This document shows, piece after piece, positions 27,385-36,381 of a stretch of 64,000 bases of DNA. Both the position numbers and the translations under genes were made by a program. The notes beneath the pieces were generated by a model, which saw nothing but the letters and a program-made list of their open reading frames with translations, was not told the origin of the DNA and made no database searches. This DNA is from Flexibacter flexilis DSM 6793 (GTDB lineage Bacteria; Bacteroidota; Bacteroidia; Cytophagales; Flexibacteraceae), in the NCBI RefSeq assembly GCF_900112255.1, contig NZ_FOLE01000001.1, positions 434,001 to 498,000 on the forward strand, given 5' to 3'. Every line of letters starts with the position of its first letter. Position 1 is the first letter of the stretch.

Positions 27385-27999
27385 ATGAAAACACTTTTGT
27401 ACATGGCTTTGCTCGCAAGCGTTGTGGCTTGTAGCCCTCCAAGTGGCGAAAACGATAATATGCGTTCGGTGGCTAAAGAAATGAAATCCCGCAAAATTAG
27501 GCGTGTTACGCAGGCGCAAATTTTGGAACAGGCGCAAATGCTCGGCGACCGCGTAGCCAAGCAAGCCAGTGATTTACTCGACAAAAACATGGCGGATACA
27601 CTCGGCTCGTGTGTGTCTTTGAATAAAAACATTACCGATACGCTGTTGCCGAGTTTTAAATTTACGGAAATAAAACGCTTTGCATTGCGTGCGCATACGC
27701 TTACTCGCGCCACAGATGCCACCGAACAGCAACTTTTGGACGCGTATCGCTACAACGACCGCAACCATATCAGCATGAGCAGTAATTTGCAGGCCATCGG
27801 CGATACTACGATTTTGTATAACGCACCTATTATCTTGACAAACAGTTGTTTGCGTTGTCATGGCCAAGCGGGAAAAGACGTAACAGCATTGCAACAAAAA
27901 TTCCCAAAAGATACGCTCACGGGCTACGCAGCAGGCCAAACCATTGGTATTTGGAGCATTAAGCTGCATAAACCTTCGGTCGTGCTTTCTGTCGAATAA
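27385..27999 (+). CDS. DUF3365 (Tll0287-like) heme lipoprotein
   Basis: A 204-residue lipoprotein: SVVAC ends a lipobox at Cys16. The body is helical and shows the Tll0287-like (DUF3365) pattern with a single c-type heme motif CLRCH at 155-159. The family is a heme-containing sensor or electron-transfer fold found alone or in front of histidine kinases. Here it stands alone between the reductase and the PAP2 gene. It may supply electrons in the periplasm; the partner is not identified. Confidence 0.75.
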   Translation: MKTLLYMALLASVVACSPPSGENDNMRSVAKEMKSRKIRRVTQAQILEQAQMLGDRVAKQASDLLDKNMADTLGSCVSLNKNITDTLLPSFKFTEIKRFALRAHTLTRATDATEQQLLDAYRYNDRNHISMSSNLQAIGDTTILYNAPIILTNSCLRCHGQAGKDVTALQQKFPKDTLTGYAAGQTIGIWSIKLHKPSVVLSVE

Positions 28000-28034
28000 G
28001 TAGCGTTACTAAAGATTAAAAGAAGAAACCTATA

Positions 28035-28610
28035 ATGATTGAGAAATTAATAGAATTTGACCACCAACTTTTTTTGTTGCTCAACGGGGCACATACCGCG
28101 TGGCTGGACGCGCCGATGCAGCTTTTTAGTCATCGTTTGGCTTGGCTGGGTTTGTACGCATGGCTGATTTATTGGCTTTGGAAAAACGCGCTTAGTAAAT
28201 CTGTATTTGCGTGGCAATTGGCAGGCATTGGGCTTACGCTACTATTGGCCGACCGCGTTTCTTCGGGTTTACTCAAGCCGTTTTTTGCGCGTCTGCGTCC
28301 GTGTCATAACCCCGAATTTGAAGGAATTATACATTTGTTGGAAGGTTGCGCAGGGCAGTTTGGTTTTGTCTCGTCGCACGCGGCCAACACGTTTGGGGCG
28401 GCTATGTTTTTTTGGCTTTTGTGGCACAAAAAATGGCCTTCGGTGCGTTGGTTGTTTGCGTGGGCGGCTTTGGTTTCGTATAGCCGCATTTATGTAGGCA
28501 AGCATTACCCTGCCGATGTGGTGGCGGGTGCGTGTGTAGGTTTGGCTTGCGGTTGGGCTGCTTATTGGGTTTATGAGCAACTCAAACAACGATATGCCAT
28601 TTCTGTTTAA
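28035..28610 (+). CDS. PAP2 family membrane phosphatase
   Basis: A 191-residue membrane protein with five to six helices and the three PAP2 motifs: KPFFARLRPCHN, the short SSHAANTFGAA with the catalytic His, and YSRIYVGKHYPADVVAG. Members dephosphorylate undecaprenyl diphosphate or phosphatidic acid on the periplasmic side. It is the last gene of a probable operon with mscS, the geranylgeranyl-reductase-like gene and the heme lipoprotein. Confidence 0.9.
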   Translation: MIEKLIEFDHQLFLLLNGAHTAWLDAPMQLFSHRLAWLGLYAWLIYWLWKNALSKSVFAWQLAGIGLTLLLADRVSSGLLKPFFARLRPCHNPEFEGIIHLLEGCAGQFGFVSSHAANTFGAAMFFWLLWHKKWPSVRWLFAWAALVSYSRIYVGKHYPADVVAGACVGLACGWAAYWVYEQLKQRYAISV

Positions 28611-28662
28611 AAAATTTTAACTAATCAAATGATTGATTATCAATTTATTTGTAAAAAACATC

Positions 28663-28741
28663 GCAAACGTTTGCAGATTTTTTTAAAAAATATTTGACAA
28701 TATTGAAATAAGTATGATATTTGTGCCGTGCAAACGTTAGC
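28663..28741 (+). promoter_or_regulatory. Two LacI-type palindromes flanking a promoter-like sequence
   Basis: GCAAACGTTTGC (28663-28674) is a perfect palindrome and GCAAACGTTAGC (28730-28741) is the same with one change. Both match the LacI/GalR operator pattern with central CG. Between them lies TTGACA with an ATATTT-like sequence 17 bases on. A third related site CAAACGTTTG lies at 45540-45549. No LacI-type regulator gene is in the window. Confidence 0.45.
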
Positions 28742-28854
28742 ATTAGAACTAACCAGTACACAGCCTAAGACTTTGTTTTCTTTTTTTATAAATAAGAAAG
28801 TTTGCATAGTAGTTTTCATTATTTGTTTCATAGTGGTTTATTGTTGTAAGAAAG

Positions 28855-28884
28855 GCCAGATGCAAAGTTACATCTGGCTTTTTT
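28855..28884 (+). terminator. Intrinsic terminator with no protein gene before it
   Basis: GCCAGATG and CATCTGGC enclose an 8-base loop and are followed by six T. The interval 28742-28854 carries no convincing reading frame. It may end a small RNA that starts at the promoter-like sequence upstream, or the PAP2 operon by read-through. Confidence 0.65.
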
Positions 28885-28967
28885 ATTGCCTTTTGAGTCG
28901 TAGTTTTGTGAGCGAGCTTAAATAACTGTTTAATTGCTGATAGCAAACAACATCATTCACTCCTAAT

Positions 28968-29534
28968 ATGATTTTTTTGACCACATATTTACTAAATGAA
29001 GGATTGACCACCGCCGATGTGTCACAAATTTGTGCTTGCTTCGAGTTGCGAACAATTCGTAAAGGTGAATTTTTTGTGAAAGAAAATCAAAAGGCGGACT
29101 ACTTGGGTTTTGTGGAAACAGGCTTGTTGCAATACTTTGTACTACTGCCCGATGGCCAAGAAAAAACAACGTATATGGCTCTTTCGCATACGTTCATGGC
29201 ATCATTGTTGGCTTTGCTGAGTGCTTCGCCTGCCGCCGAAAATATCAGAGCTGTAACGGACGCGACGGTTTGGGTGATTACCAAAACCAATTTGGAAAAA
29301 TTACGTTTTGAAATTCAGGGATTTAATGCTTTTTATACGCATCTGCTCGAATGGCAAATTTGTTGTATAGAAAAAAGTAGACTTGATTTTCTGTTGCTGA
29401 CAGCCGAGCAACGCTACGCGAAAATACTTGAACAAGAGCCGCATTTACTGCAACAAATTCCGCTGCAATATTTGGCTTCGATGTTGGGTGTTACGCCGCG
29501 CCATTTGAGCCGTATCCGCAAAAATATTCGCTGA
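28968..29534 (+). CDS. Crp/Fnr family transcriptional regulator
   Basis: A 188-residue regulator of the short Bacteroidetes type. The cNMP-like beta-roll occupies about 20-120 and the winged-helix part ends with IPLQYLASMLGVTPRHLSR near 163-181. The ligand is unknown; no Cys cluster of Fnr type is present. The next gene encodes a small beta-barrel-like protein and then a membrane protein, possibly controlled by it. Confidence 0.88.
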   Translation: MIFLTTYLLNEGLTTADVSQICACFELRTIRKGEFFVKENQKADYLGFVETGLLQYFVLLPDGQEKTTYMALSHTFMASLLALLSASPAAENIRAVTDATVWVITKTNLEKLRFEIQGFNAFYTHLLEWQICCIEKSRLDFLLLTAEQRYAKILEQEPHLLQQIPLQYLASMLGVTPRHLSRIRKNIR

Positions 29535-29621
29535 TACTACACTTTTGGACATTTGTCTAATATTTTCATCAAAGTAAGTCTGACTTTTGTATTGTTAATC
29601 AATCAAAAGAATATGACTTTT

Positions 29622-30074
29622 ATGAAAAAAATAATTTTTATTGGATTTCTTTTTTGTACAAAAATATCTTTTGCACAGAGTACGCTTTCTGAGCAGGAAA
29701 TCAGTTTTAATTTCTTTAGAAATCCGTCTGTTGGTCTGGAATATCGTTACAAAAAAGTATCGGTACATGCAGGCTATTATCTGACTAATTTTAAAGCCAA
29801 TACTACTTGGGAATTTGTAAAAACAGGGCTTTCTTTTTGGTTTTTACCCATAGGAAAAAGAGAAAAACCGTCGTCTTTTTATGCACAAATGAGCTATCTA
29901 CGTGGTCAGAATAGAGATTATAAAAATAAAAATGCTGTTTCTTTGGACTTGGGTTTCAGGCTAATGATATGGAATGGCTTACAAGCGCGTTTGGGTATAA
30001 TTGGTTTGTATGCCAAAGATAAAAATCTCAAAATTAATCCAACGCCAAGTCTAAATTATTCTCTGTTTTTTTAG
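29622..30074 (+). CDS. Small outer-membrane beta-barrel-like protein
   Basis: A 150-residue protein starting at MKKIIFIGFLFCTKISFAQ, a signal peptide cut after about residue 19. The rest alternates aromatic and polar residues (VGLEYRYKKVSVHAGYYL, then LNYSLFF at the end), the look of a small outer-membrane barrel with a C-terminal Phe. No family is recognised. It lies after a Crp/Fnr gene and before a DUF4386 gene, so the three may form a unit. Confidence 0.6.
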   Translation: MKKIIFIGFLFCTKISFAQSTLSEQEISFNFFRNPSVGLEYRYKKVSVHAGYYLTNFKANTTWEFVKTGLSFWFLPIGKREKPSSFYAQMSYLRGQNRDYKNKNAVSLDLGFRLMIWNGLQARLGIIGLYAKDKNLKINPTPSLNYSLFF

Positions 30075-30122
30075 TACACAATCATTTATTGGCATAAGAC
30101 AAACATATAAATACTAATCATA

Positions 30123-30824
30123 ATGAAAATAATAATTGTTAATACCAATAAAACAATTGGTTATTTATTAATTTGTGCTAGTTTTTTGCTTTTTATTCCT
30201 TATATAATTTTGAGTATTATATTTGAATATCCAGTTATTTTAAGACAAGAAACTGGTATTATTCTGACTAAATTTTACCAAGGTAATACGAATTTAATAT
30301 TGGTTTGGTGGGCTTTTGCTATGGTTGGTTTACCCATTTTGGAGGCCTGTATTTTGTTGGGGCAGCGTCTCGAAAAAGACTTTTACTTTATGCGTTGGGC
30401 TACGGTGCTGGGTATTGTGGGGTTGGTCGTGCAAATGCTGGGGCTTTTGCGCTGGGTGTTTGTAGTACCTCTATTGGCCAAAATGTATGTGAAGGGTGAT
30501 GTTATAACTCAAAAAGCCTGTGTGGTGGCTTTTCAGGTGGTGCATCAGTATGGCGGGGTGGTTTTGGGTGAATATGTTGGCCAACTTTTTACAATTGCTT
30601 GGACGATTATGCTTTCTTCTGCGCTGCAACAGTCGCGCCTTGTACCTATGTGGTTGGCTTACTTTGGCTATGTAGCCTCAGGGATTTATTTATTAGCTCA
30701 AACTGAATTGGTGGCCACTGTTATCGAAAGTTTTTTGGTAATTGGCTGGGCGGGATTAGTGGGTAGTACCTTGTGGCTGCTGTGGTTGCTGCTGCTGGGT
30801 GTTTGGTTACTCAGAATAAAATAG
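30123..30824 (+). CDS. DUF4386 family membrane protein
   Basis: A 233-residue protein with about six hydrophobic segments and few charged residues. The pattern, in particular the central QVVHQYGGVVLGEYVGQLFT, fits the DUF4386 family of unknown function. It is separated from the preceding barrel gene by 48 bases and from the convergent aspC gene by a terminator. Confidence 0.65.
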   Translation: MKIIIVNTNKTIGYLLICASFLLFIPYIILSIIFEYPVILRQETGIILTKFYQGNTNLILVWWAFAMVGLPILEACILLGQRLEKDFYFMRWATVLGIVGLVVQMLGLLRWVFVVPLLAKMYVKGDVITQKACVVAFQVVHQYGGVVLGEYVGQLFTIAWTIMLSSALQQSRLVPMWLAYFGYVASGIYLLAQTELVATVIESFLVIGWAGLVGSTLWLLWLLLLGVWLLRIK

Positions 30825-30827
30825 AAA

Positions 30828-30860
30828 AAACCTTATAGGTTTTTTAAGCCTATAAGGTTT
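30828..30860. terminator. Bidirectional terminator
   Basis: AAACCTTATAGG and CCTATAAGGTTT with a 9-base loop, flanked by A and T runs, between the DUF4386 gene and convergent aspC. Confidence 0.75.
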
Positions 30861-30872
30861 AAAATCAATATG

Positions 30873-32069
30873 TTATTGCAATTTGGCTAAAGCGGCTTTG
30901 ATGCGTGAAACGGCTTCGCGTAGTTTTTCGTCGGCGGCAGCAAACGAAATACGAATACAGTTTTCGTCGCCGAATGCCTCACCCGTCACCAAAGAAACGT
31001 GTGCTTCGTTGAGCAAATACATTGACAAATCCGCCGCGTTAGTGATGGTTTGTTCGCCGTTCTTTTTGCCAAAATAATGGCTAATATCTGGGAACAAATA
31101 AAATGCACCTTTCGGGATACTAATCTTAAAGCCCTCTATTTCAGACAATAAACCAACCATCATATCACGACGGCGCAAGAAAGCGGCAGTCATTTCTTTG
31201 GTTGGCGTCATGTCGCCTTTTAGTGCGCCTAACGCAGCTTTTTGAGCGATAGAACAAGTGCCTGACGTGAATTGGCCTTGCATTTTGTCGCAAGCGTCGG
31301 CGATTGGCTTGGCCGCAGCGATGTAGCCCACGCGCCAGCCTGTCATGGCAAAGCCTTTAGAAAAACCGTTTACCGTAACGACGCGGTCTTTGATTTTCTC
31401 AAAACTGGCCAAACTTTCGTGTTTTCCTTCAAAATTGATGTACTCGTAAATCTCGTCGGCGATAACCAAAACGTGCGGATGGCGTTCCAAAACGTCGGCG
31501 ATAGCAGCCAATTCTTCACGCGAAAACATAGCTCCCGTTGGGTTGCTTGGCGAAGAATACATCAACAATTTTGTTTTGGGCGTAATGGCTGCCTCGATTT
31601 GGGCGGCTGTGGGTTTGAAGTCGTTTTCGAGTGTTCCCGAAACGATAACAGGTTCGCCTTCAGCGAGTTTTACAATTTCCAAATAACTTACCCAATACGG
31701 CGCAATGATAACCACTTCGTCCGATGGGTTTACCAAACACATCACGGCATTGGCAATGGATTGCTTGGCACCAGTAGAAACTACAATGTTTTCGGGTTTG
31801 TACGAAAGGCCGTTGTCGCGAAGCAATTTTTCGGCAATGGCTTGGCGCAAGTCCAAGTAACCAGGAACGGGCGTATAAAACGAAAATCCGTCGTCGATTG
31901 CCTTTTTGGCGGCAGCCTTGATGTAGTCAGGCGTTTGGAAATCAGGCTCTCCAAAACTCAAATTGATTACGTCGAAGCCTTGTGCGGCCAGTTCACGTGC
32001 TTTTTTCGCCATCGCAATTGTCTGAGATTCAGACATTGCATTGATGCGCTCAGATAAGAAATGGGTCAT
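30873..32069 (-). CDS. aspC: Aspartate aminotransferase (class I/II PLP enzyme)
   Basis: A 398-residue PLP enzyme when started at MTHFLSERINAMSESQTIAM; an upstream Met would add 21 residues of no similarity. Lys238 in VNGFSKGFAMTGWRVGY is the Schiff-base lysine; Asp205 in VIADEIYEYI contacts the pyridine ring; SSPSNPTGA at 172-180 and the C-terminal R in CIRISFAA complete the site. It transfers the amino group between aspartate (and possibly prephenate) and 2-oxoglutarate. It is upstream of nothing obvious and appears to be a single-gene unit. Confidence 0.93.
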   Translation of the reverse strand: MTHFLSERINAMSESQTIAMAKKARELAAQGFDVINLSFGEPDFQTPDYIKAAAKKAIDDGFSFYTPVPGYLDLRQAIAEKLLRDNGLSYKPENIVVSTGAKQSIANAVMCLVNPSDEVVIIAPYWVSYLEIVKLAEGEPVIVSGTLENDFKPTAAQIEAAITPKTKLLMYSSPSNPTGAMFSREELAAIADVLERHPHVLVIADEIYEYINFEGKHESLASFEKIKDRVVTVNGFSKGFAMTGWRVGYIAAAKPIADACDKMQGQFTSGTCSIAQKAALGALKGDMTPTKEMTAAFLRRRDMMVGLLSEIEGFKISIPKGAFYLFPDISHYFGKKNGEQTITNAADLSMYLLNEAHVSLVTGEAFGDENCIRISFAAADEKLREAVSRIKAALAKLQ

Positions 32070-32152
32070 GGGAAGAAAAGTATAAGTGCAATTTTTTGCG
32101 AAAGTACAAAAAGCCTTCAAACTGAAAAACAAAAAAACGCTTTTCGTTGCGG

Positions 32153-34312
32153 CTACATTCTAAAGCCAATAATCATAATATCATCGGTTTGGGTAAAACT
32201 GCCTTTCCATGCAAAGAAGGCTTCCTCTAATTTTTTGCCTTGATCAGGCATGGGCATAGCATGAATTTGCAAAAGCAATTGTTTGAGGTTTTTGGCCATA
32301 AATTTCCGCTCAGATTTGCCGCCAAACTGGTCGGCGTAGCCGTCCGAACCAATGTAAAAACAATCGCCATTTTGCCACTGCATTACATGGTTTTCAAATA
32401 TTTTATCCGTGAGTGCTTTCATGCCGCCAACCGAAAATTTGCTGCCTTTTATTTCTGTAAATCCTTGATTACGAATGTGATATAATGGGCGATTAGCTCC
32501 CGAAAAGGTTAATGTTTGGGTTTGGAAATCAATGCGGCAAACGGCCAAGTCCATGCCATCTGGGTTTTGTTGGTCGTCGGCAGCTCCGTGTCGGTGCAGG
32601 TTTTCGCGTATGCCTTTTTCCAAATCACAAATAATTTGTGCGGGTTCTGTGCATTTGTTTCCGTTTACGATTTGATTTAACAGCGTGTTGGCCATCATGG
32701 TCATGAGTGCGCCTGGTACGCCATGCCCCGTGCAGTCGGCAGCCACCCAAATATATTCGTTGCCTACTTTGCTAAACCAAAAAAAATCGCCGCTAACCAT
32801 ATCCAGTGGCCTAAAGAAAATAAAGGAATCAGGGAAAACATCCATAATATTTTCCTGCATTGGCAAAATGGATTCCTGAATGCGTTGGGCGTAACGTATG
32901 CTGTCCGTGATTTTGTTATGTGCCGTGCGGATAATATCGGACTGCAACATAATTTCAATGCTTTTGCTGCGAATTTCGTCATTTTGTTTGGCTAATTCCT
33001 GATTTCGTTGCTTACGGTTGCGGTCGCTGCGGTACAGCATAAAAACCACCACTACCAGCAAAGTCCCAGCCAGCGTATAGACGTATAGAATGTTTTTTTG
33101 TTTGTGCAATTCCAAATCCGTAATTTTTTGCTCCTGCATGAGCAGTTCTATTTCCTTACGTTGCTGTTGGCTTTGGTATTGCGCCTCCATATTAGATGTT
33201 TCACGGGCTTCGGCTTCGTTGTAGAGTGTATCACGCAAAAGGCTATACTTTCTTTGAAAATCAAAGGCTTGGCTGTATTGCCCCGTGTTTTGGTAGATTT
33301 TAGCCAGCGACTCGTAAGCTTCCGAAATTCGTTTTTTATCAGCTATTTCATGCGAAATAAGTAAGGCTTCGTTGCCGTATTTGATGGCTTGGCTGTATTT
33401 TTTCTCGTCGCGACAAATGTCTGCCAAATTGACTAAAACAGCCGAAAGACCACTTCGTAAGTTAAGGCGACGTGCCTCATACAAGGCCAAATCATAATAC
33501 TCGTGCGCTTTTTTGTAGTCTTTTTCTGTATAATACAAATGCCCAATATTGTTATAAGACAAGGTAATACCTTTCTCAAATTTAATTTCTTGACAATATT
33601 TGAGCGTTTCCAGATAAAAATGCAAAGCTGTATCATTTTTCCCTACATCCGAATAGGAAATTCCTAAGTTATTGTAGGTAGAGGCAAGGCCGCGTCTGTC
33701 ATGAATCTGCAATCGCATCGCTTCCGATTTTTTGAGATACTCAATACTTTTCTCGTATTTCTGCAAAGAAATATAAACTGCTCCAATGCTATTGAAGGTA
33801 TAGCCTACCTCAGAGGAGTCGCCGAGTTGCTGAAAGGTTTTTAGGGCACTAAAATAATAATTTAGCGATTGGGTGTAATTGCTTCTCCCTTTTTCTAGAT
33901 TTCCTAACTCCCTGAGTGTGTATGCAATAGCTGCTGAATCTGGTGGTGAAGTGCGGGCATAATACTCTAAGGCCTGCACTAAGTAGTTTTCTGATTTGAC
34001 GTATAAATTTTGATTGATATAAGCCATTCCACAACTGTAAGAGGCTTTGGCTATCAGGTGATTATTTTGCGAGGCACGAGCCAATTTTAAGGCTCTTTCC
34101 GAGAGTTTAACGGCTTGTTCGTGATCTTCGTCAAGCGAACTTTTGGCTTGTTGCAGCAGTGCTTCTATTTGCGAATTGACGGGAACGGGGGTAGGGCTGT
34201 CTGCACGCGCCGATTCTACCGCCGCCACATATTGAGCATGAGCTCCATAGTAGCAACAGAAAATCACCATTATCCAAAAAACAATAACACGTGTGTAGCA
34301 GACCTTCATCAA
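32153..34312 (-). CDS. TPR and SpoIIE-type (PP2C) phosphatase protein
   Basis: A 719-residue protein. A signal peptide (residues 1-27) is followed by about seven tetratricopeptide repeats (45-370), a coiled coil rich in Gln and Glu, a transmembrane helix near 403-425 (YVYTLAGTLLVVVVFMLYR), a second coiled coil, and a SpoIIE-type serine/threonine phosphatase domain (about 480-719) with DMVSGDFFW, ADCTGHGVPGALM and IGSDGYADQFGG as metal-binding motifs. The periplasmic TPR sensor and cytoplasmic phosphatase suggest signalling to anti-anti-sigma-like proteins. No such partner is seen nearby. Confidence 0.92.
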   Translation of the reverse strand: MMKVCYTRVIVFWIMVIFCCYYGAHAQYVAAVESARADSPTPVPVNSQIEALLQQAKSSLDEDHEQAVKLSERALKLARASQNNHLIAKASYSCGMAYINQNLYVKSENYLVQALEYYARTSPPDSAAIAYTLRELGNLEKGRSNYTQSLNYYFSALKTFQQLGDSSEVGYTFNSIGAVYISLQKYEKSIEYLKKSEAMRLQIHDRRGLASTYNNLGISYSDVGKNDTALHFYLETLKYCQEIKFEKGITLSYNNIGHLYYTEKDYKKAHEYYDLALYEARRLNLRSGLSAVLVNLADICRDEKKYSQAIKYGNEALLISHEIADKKRISEAYESLAKIYQNTGQYSQAFDFQRKYSLLRDTLYNEAEARETSNMEAQYQSQQQRKEIELLMQEQKITDLELHKQKNILYVYTLAGTLLVVVVFMLYRSDRNRKQRNQELAKQNDEIRSKSIEIMLQSDIIRTAHNKITDSIRYAQRIQESILPMQENIMDVFPDSFIFFRPLDMVSGDFFWFSKVGNEYIWVAADCTGHGVPGALMTMMANTLLNQIVNGNKCTEPAQIICDLEKGIRENLHRHGAADDQQNPDGMDLAVCRIDFQTQTLTFSGANRPLYHIRNQGFTEIKGSKFSVGGMKALTDKIFENHVMQWQNGDCFYIGSDGYADQFGGKSERKFMAKNLKQLLLQIHAMPMPDQGKKLEEAFFAWKGSFTQTDDIMIIGFRM

Positions 34313-34447
34313 TTAGCAAAGTGCTGTAAATCAAAATATTGTAAGTAGAAAAGGTCTGAATTTTTGACCTCTAAAGCAATTTGTTGGGCATTGAAATATA
34401 CAAATGACCGATTGGTAGAGGTGCGATAAACATTGTTTTAGAGCCTC

Positions 34448-34455
34448 CAAATATA
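34448..34455 (-). promoter_or_regulatory. Candidate -7 element for the TPR/SpoIIE gene
   Basis: On the minus strand the bases read TATATTTG, a perfect TAnnTTTG. It lies about 135 bases before the start codon, with an ATTGGGC at slightly long spacing as a possible -33 region. Confidence 0.35.
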
Positions 34456-34563
34456 GAGAGCTTTTTTGTTATAAGCCCAATAAAAATGGGTTAGACGGCA
34501 TATAACAATGAAAAACATTACAGTTTATTGCTTTATTACCAAATAAAATGTTTTATGTGGAAA

Positions 34564-36381
34564 TTATTTAAACTTTTTTGTTTGCCTGCTTATTTTGTCG
34601 GGTGGTGCGGAAGGTATTAAATCTATGGGCAAAACGTATCGGCAATGAACGGCTTGTCCCTGATGCCGTGCGGGAATCCAGTCGGGCATCGCAAGAATAA
34701 TTTGTGTAATTTTATTATCATACTCAAACCCAATATTTTGGACAAGATGAACAGACGAGAGCTTGCCTGTTTTTTCTACAATAAACTCCACATACGCCTT
34801 TTGGCAAAATTCAGGATTTAGTGTACTGATTTTTTCCCTCAAATAAGTGTTCAGGCAATCCTGACCACCGATAAAACGCGGCGGTTCGTCTGGGCTTATA
34901 TTGCTGCTCTTTATGCCTTCCTGATATTCGGGAACATAGATGTCCTTTAAGTTTGTTGTGAAAAAAGGGTACTGCTTATTTTTATAATTAAAGTCAAAGT
35001 CGTAGGCCGAGACGTAAAAAACAGGGCGAGGACGTGCTACTTTTGGCATTTTCAGTTGTTCCGTTTTAAAATGTATGGGCAAGGTGTATTGCGTGTTTAC
35101 TACTTTATGCTGAATTTGTGCAGGAATCCATTTGGGCATTAATTTTACGAGGCGTAGTGCTTCTTCCGCGCACTCAAACGAACCATAGGGTACAAAAAAA
35201 TTGGTGAGTTCGCCTGTTTTTCTTACGACAAATTGTACTAAAATCGTATCGTCTATTGGCTTTTTATACGCCAATTCGGGCATCACCATATTTTTTTTGA
35301 TAAAAGCTTGAAGGGCAGTATCTCCACCTTTGAAACGTGGCTTTTGCTCTACGGAACAATGAATGCCAGAATCTCCAATGTCGCCGACTAATGCTTTTTT
35401 GGCATTTATTTCTTGACAAATAGTTTCCCAGCTTTTTCCAGAGCGGTGCTTGAAATTTGGTGCTGTTAAAGGAAAGTCTATATCTAATACATATTTATAA
35501 TTGATGGCTTGTCCATTATGCTGCGCAGGAATCCATTTAGGCATTAATTTCACAAGGCGAATAGCTTCTTGGTCGCACCCAAATCCGAGGCGGCCATGTA
35601 GTTTAATATTTAATATTTTTCCTGTTTTATGTACCACAAAATCGACCAAAATACCGCCACTTACTTCATTGCAAATCGCGTCATCGGGCATTACCATATT
35701 TTTTTTGATAAAAGACGCTAAAGAGTCATAACCGCCAGGGAAACTTGGTTTTATTGTGGCTGAGTTGTAAATATGATTGTCGGTAACTTGGACAATAGAG
35801 TCGTTGGGTGCTGCGGTGCTACAATCACAGTCCGACGTTTTATTTTTGACCAAATTTGTTTTGCGTTTTTGCGGCACATGGCTTGCCGCAGATGCAGAAA
35901 AGTAAATGGGCAAGGTGTGTCGTGTCCGAACCGCTCGGCCATGATGTTTGGCGGGAATCCAGTTCGGCATTTTCTTGACCAAGTCCAGCGCAGCTAAATC
36001 ACATTCTTTATCAAAGCCATGAAGAATCTTTATGTCCGTCAGTTTGCCTGTGGCTTGTACCCAAAACTGAATATAACTTGTACCACAGATTTGCGTACAG
36101 GCAAGGTATGAAGGAATTTTTAAATTTTGGTGAATAAAGGCCTTGAGCGCATTGTTGCCACCTTTAAAATGAGGTTGCTGCTGTACTACAATAATGGTGT
36201 CTTTTATGTTTCTGGTAAGATTATCCGTTATTTCCCAACCACCGCTGCCACAACTCCACAGCTTTTCAGGAAGGTTGTTTACTATTTTTGGTTTTGTGTT
36301 CAGATAAATGGTGGTGTGGTTTTGTGCCACAGCCACACCACCAATCAGTAATAAAAGTATAAAGGCAAATAATTTATTCAT
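34564..36381 (-). CDS. Secreted protein with four tandem TonB C-terminal-like domains
   Basis: A 605-residue protein with signal peptide (MNKLFAFILLLLIGGVAVAQ) and no later membrane helix. Four TonB_C-like units lie at about 70-161, 211-304, 347-438 and 500-589. Each has a P(R/S/H)F(K/P/I)GG start, a conserved K/NGK-like (V)xxTGK, and an (M)PxWIPA end. Normal TonB has one such domain after an inner-membrane anchor and a Pro-rich spacer; here the anchor is missing. Proteins with single or double copies are common in Bacteroidetes and are named by similarity only. Binding several TonB-dependent receptors is an inference. Confidence 0.8.
   Translation of the reverse strand: MNKLFAFILLLLIGGVAVAQNHTTIYLNTKPKIVNNLPEKLWSCGSGGWEITDNLTRNIKDTIIVVQQQPHFKGGNNALKAFIHQNLKIPSYLACTQICGTSYIQFWVQATGKLTDIKILHGFDKECDLAALDLVKKMPNWIPAKHHGRAVRTRHTLPIYFSASAASHVPQKRKTNLVKNKTSDCDCSTAAPNDSIVQVTDNHIYNSATIKPSFPGGYDSLASFIKKNMVMPDDAICNEVSGGILVDFVVHKTGKILNIKLHGRLGFGCDQEAIRLVKLMPKWIPAQHNGQAINYKYVLDIDFPLTAPNFKHRSGKSWETICQEINAKKALVGDIGDSGIHCSVEQKPRFKGGDTALQAFIKKNMVMPELAYKKPIDDTILVQFVVRKTGELTNFFVPYGSFECAEEALRLVKLMPKWIPAQIQHKVVNTQYTLPIHFKTEQLKMPKVARPRPVFYVSAYDFDFNYKNKQYPFFTTNLKDIYVPEYQEGIKSSNISPDEPPRFIGGQDCLNTYLREKISTLNPEFCQKAYVEFIVEKTGKLSSVHLVQNIGFEYDNKITQIILAMPDWIPARHQGQAVHCRYVLPIDLIPSAPPDKISRQTKKFK

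Noticed and set aside
28728-28925. A 65-codon frame over the LacI-type site and terminator
   Set aside because: It runs through the hairpin terminator, starts at GTG inside an operator palindrome and has no family signal.
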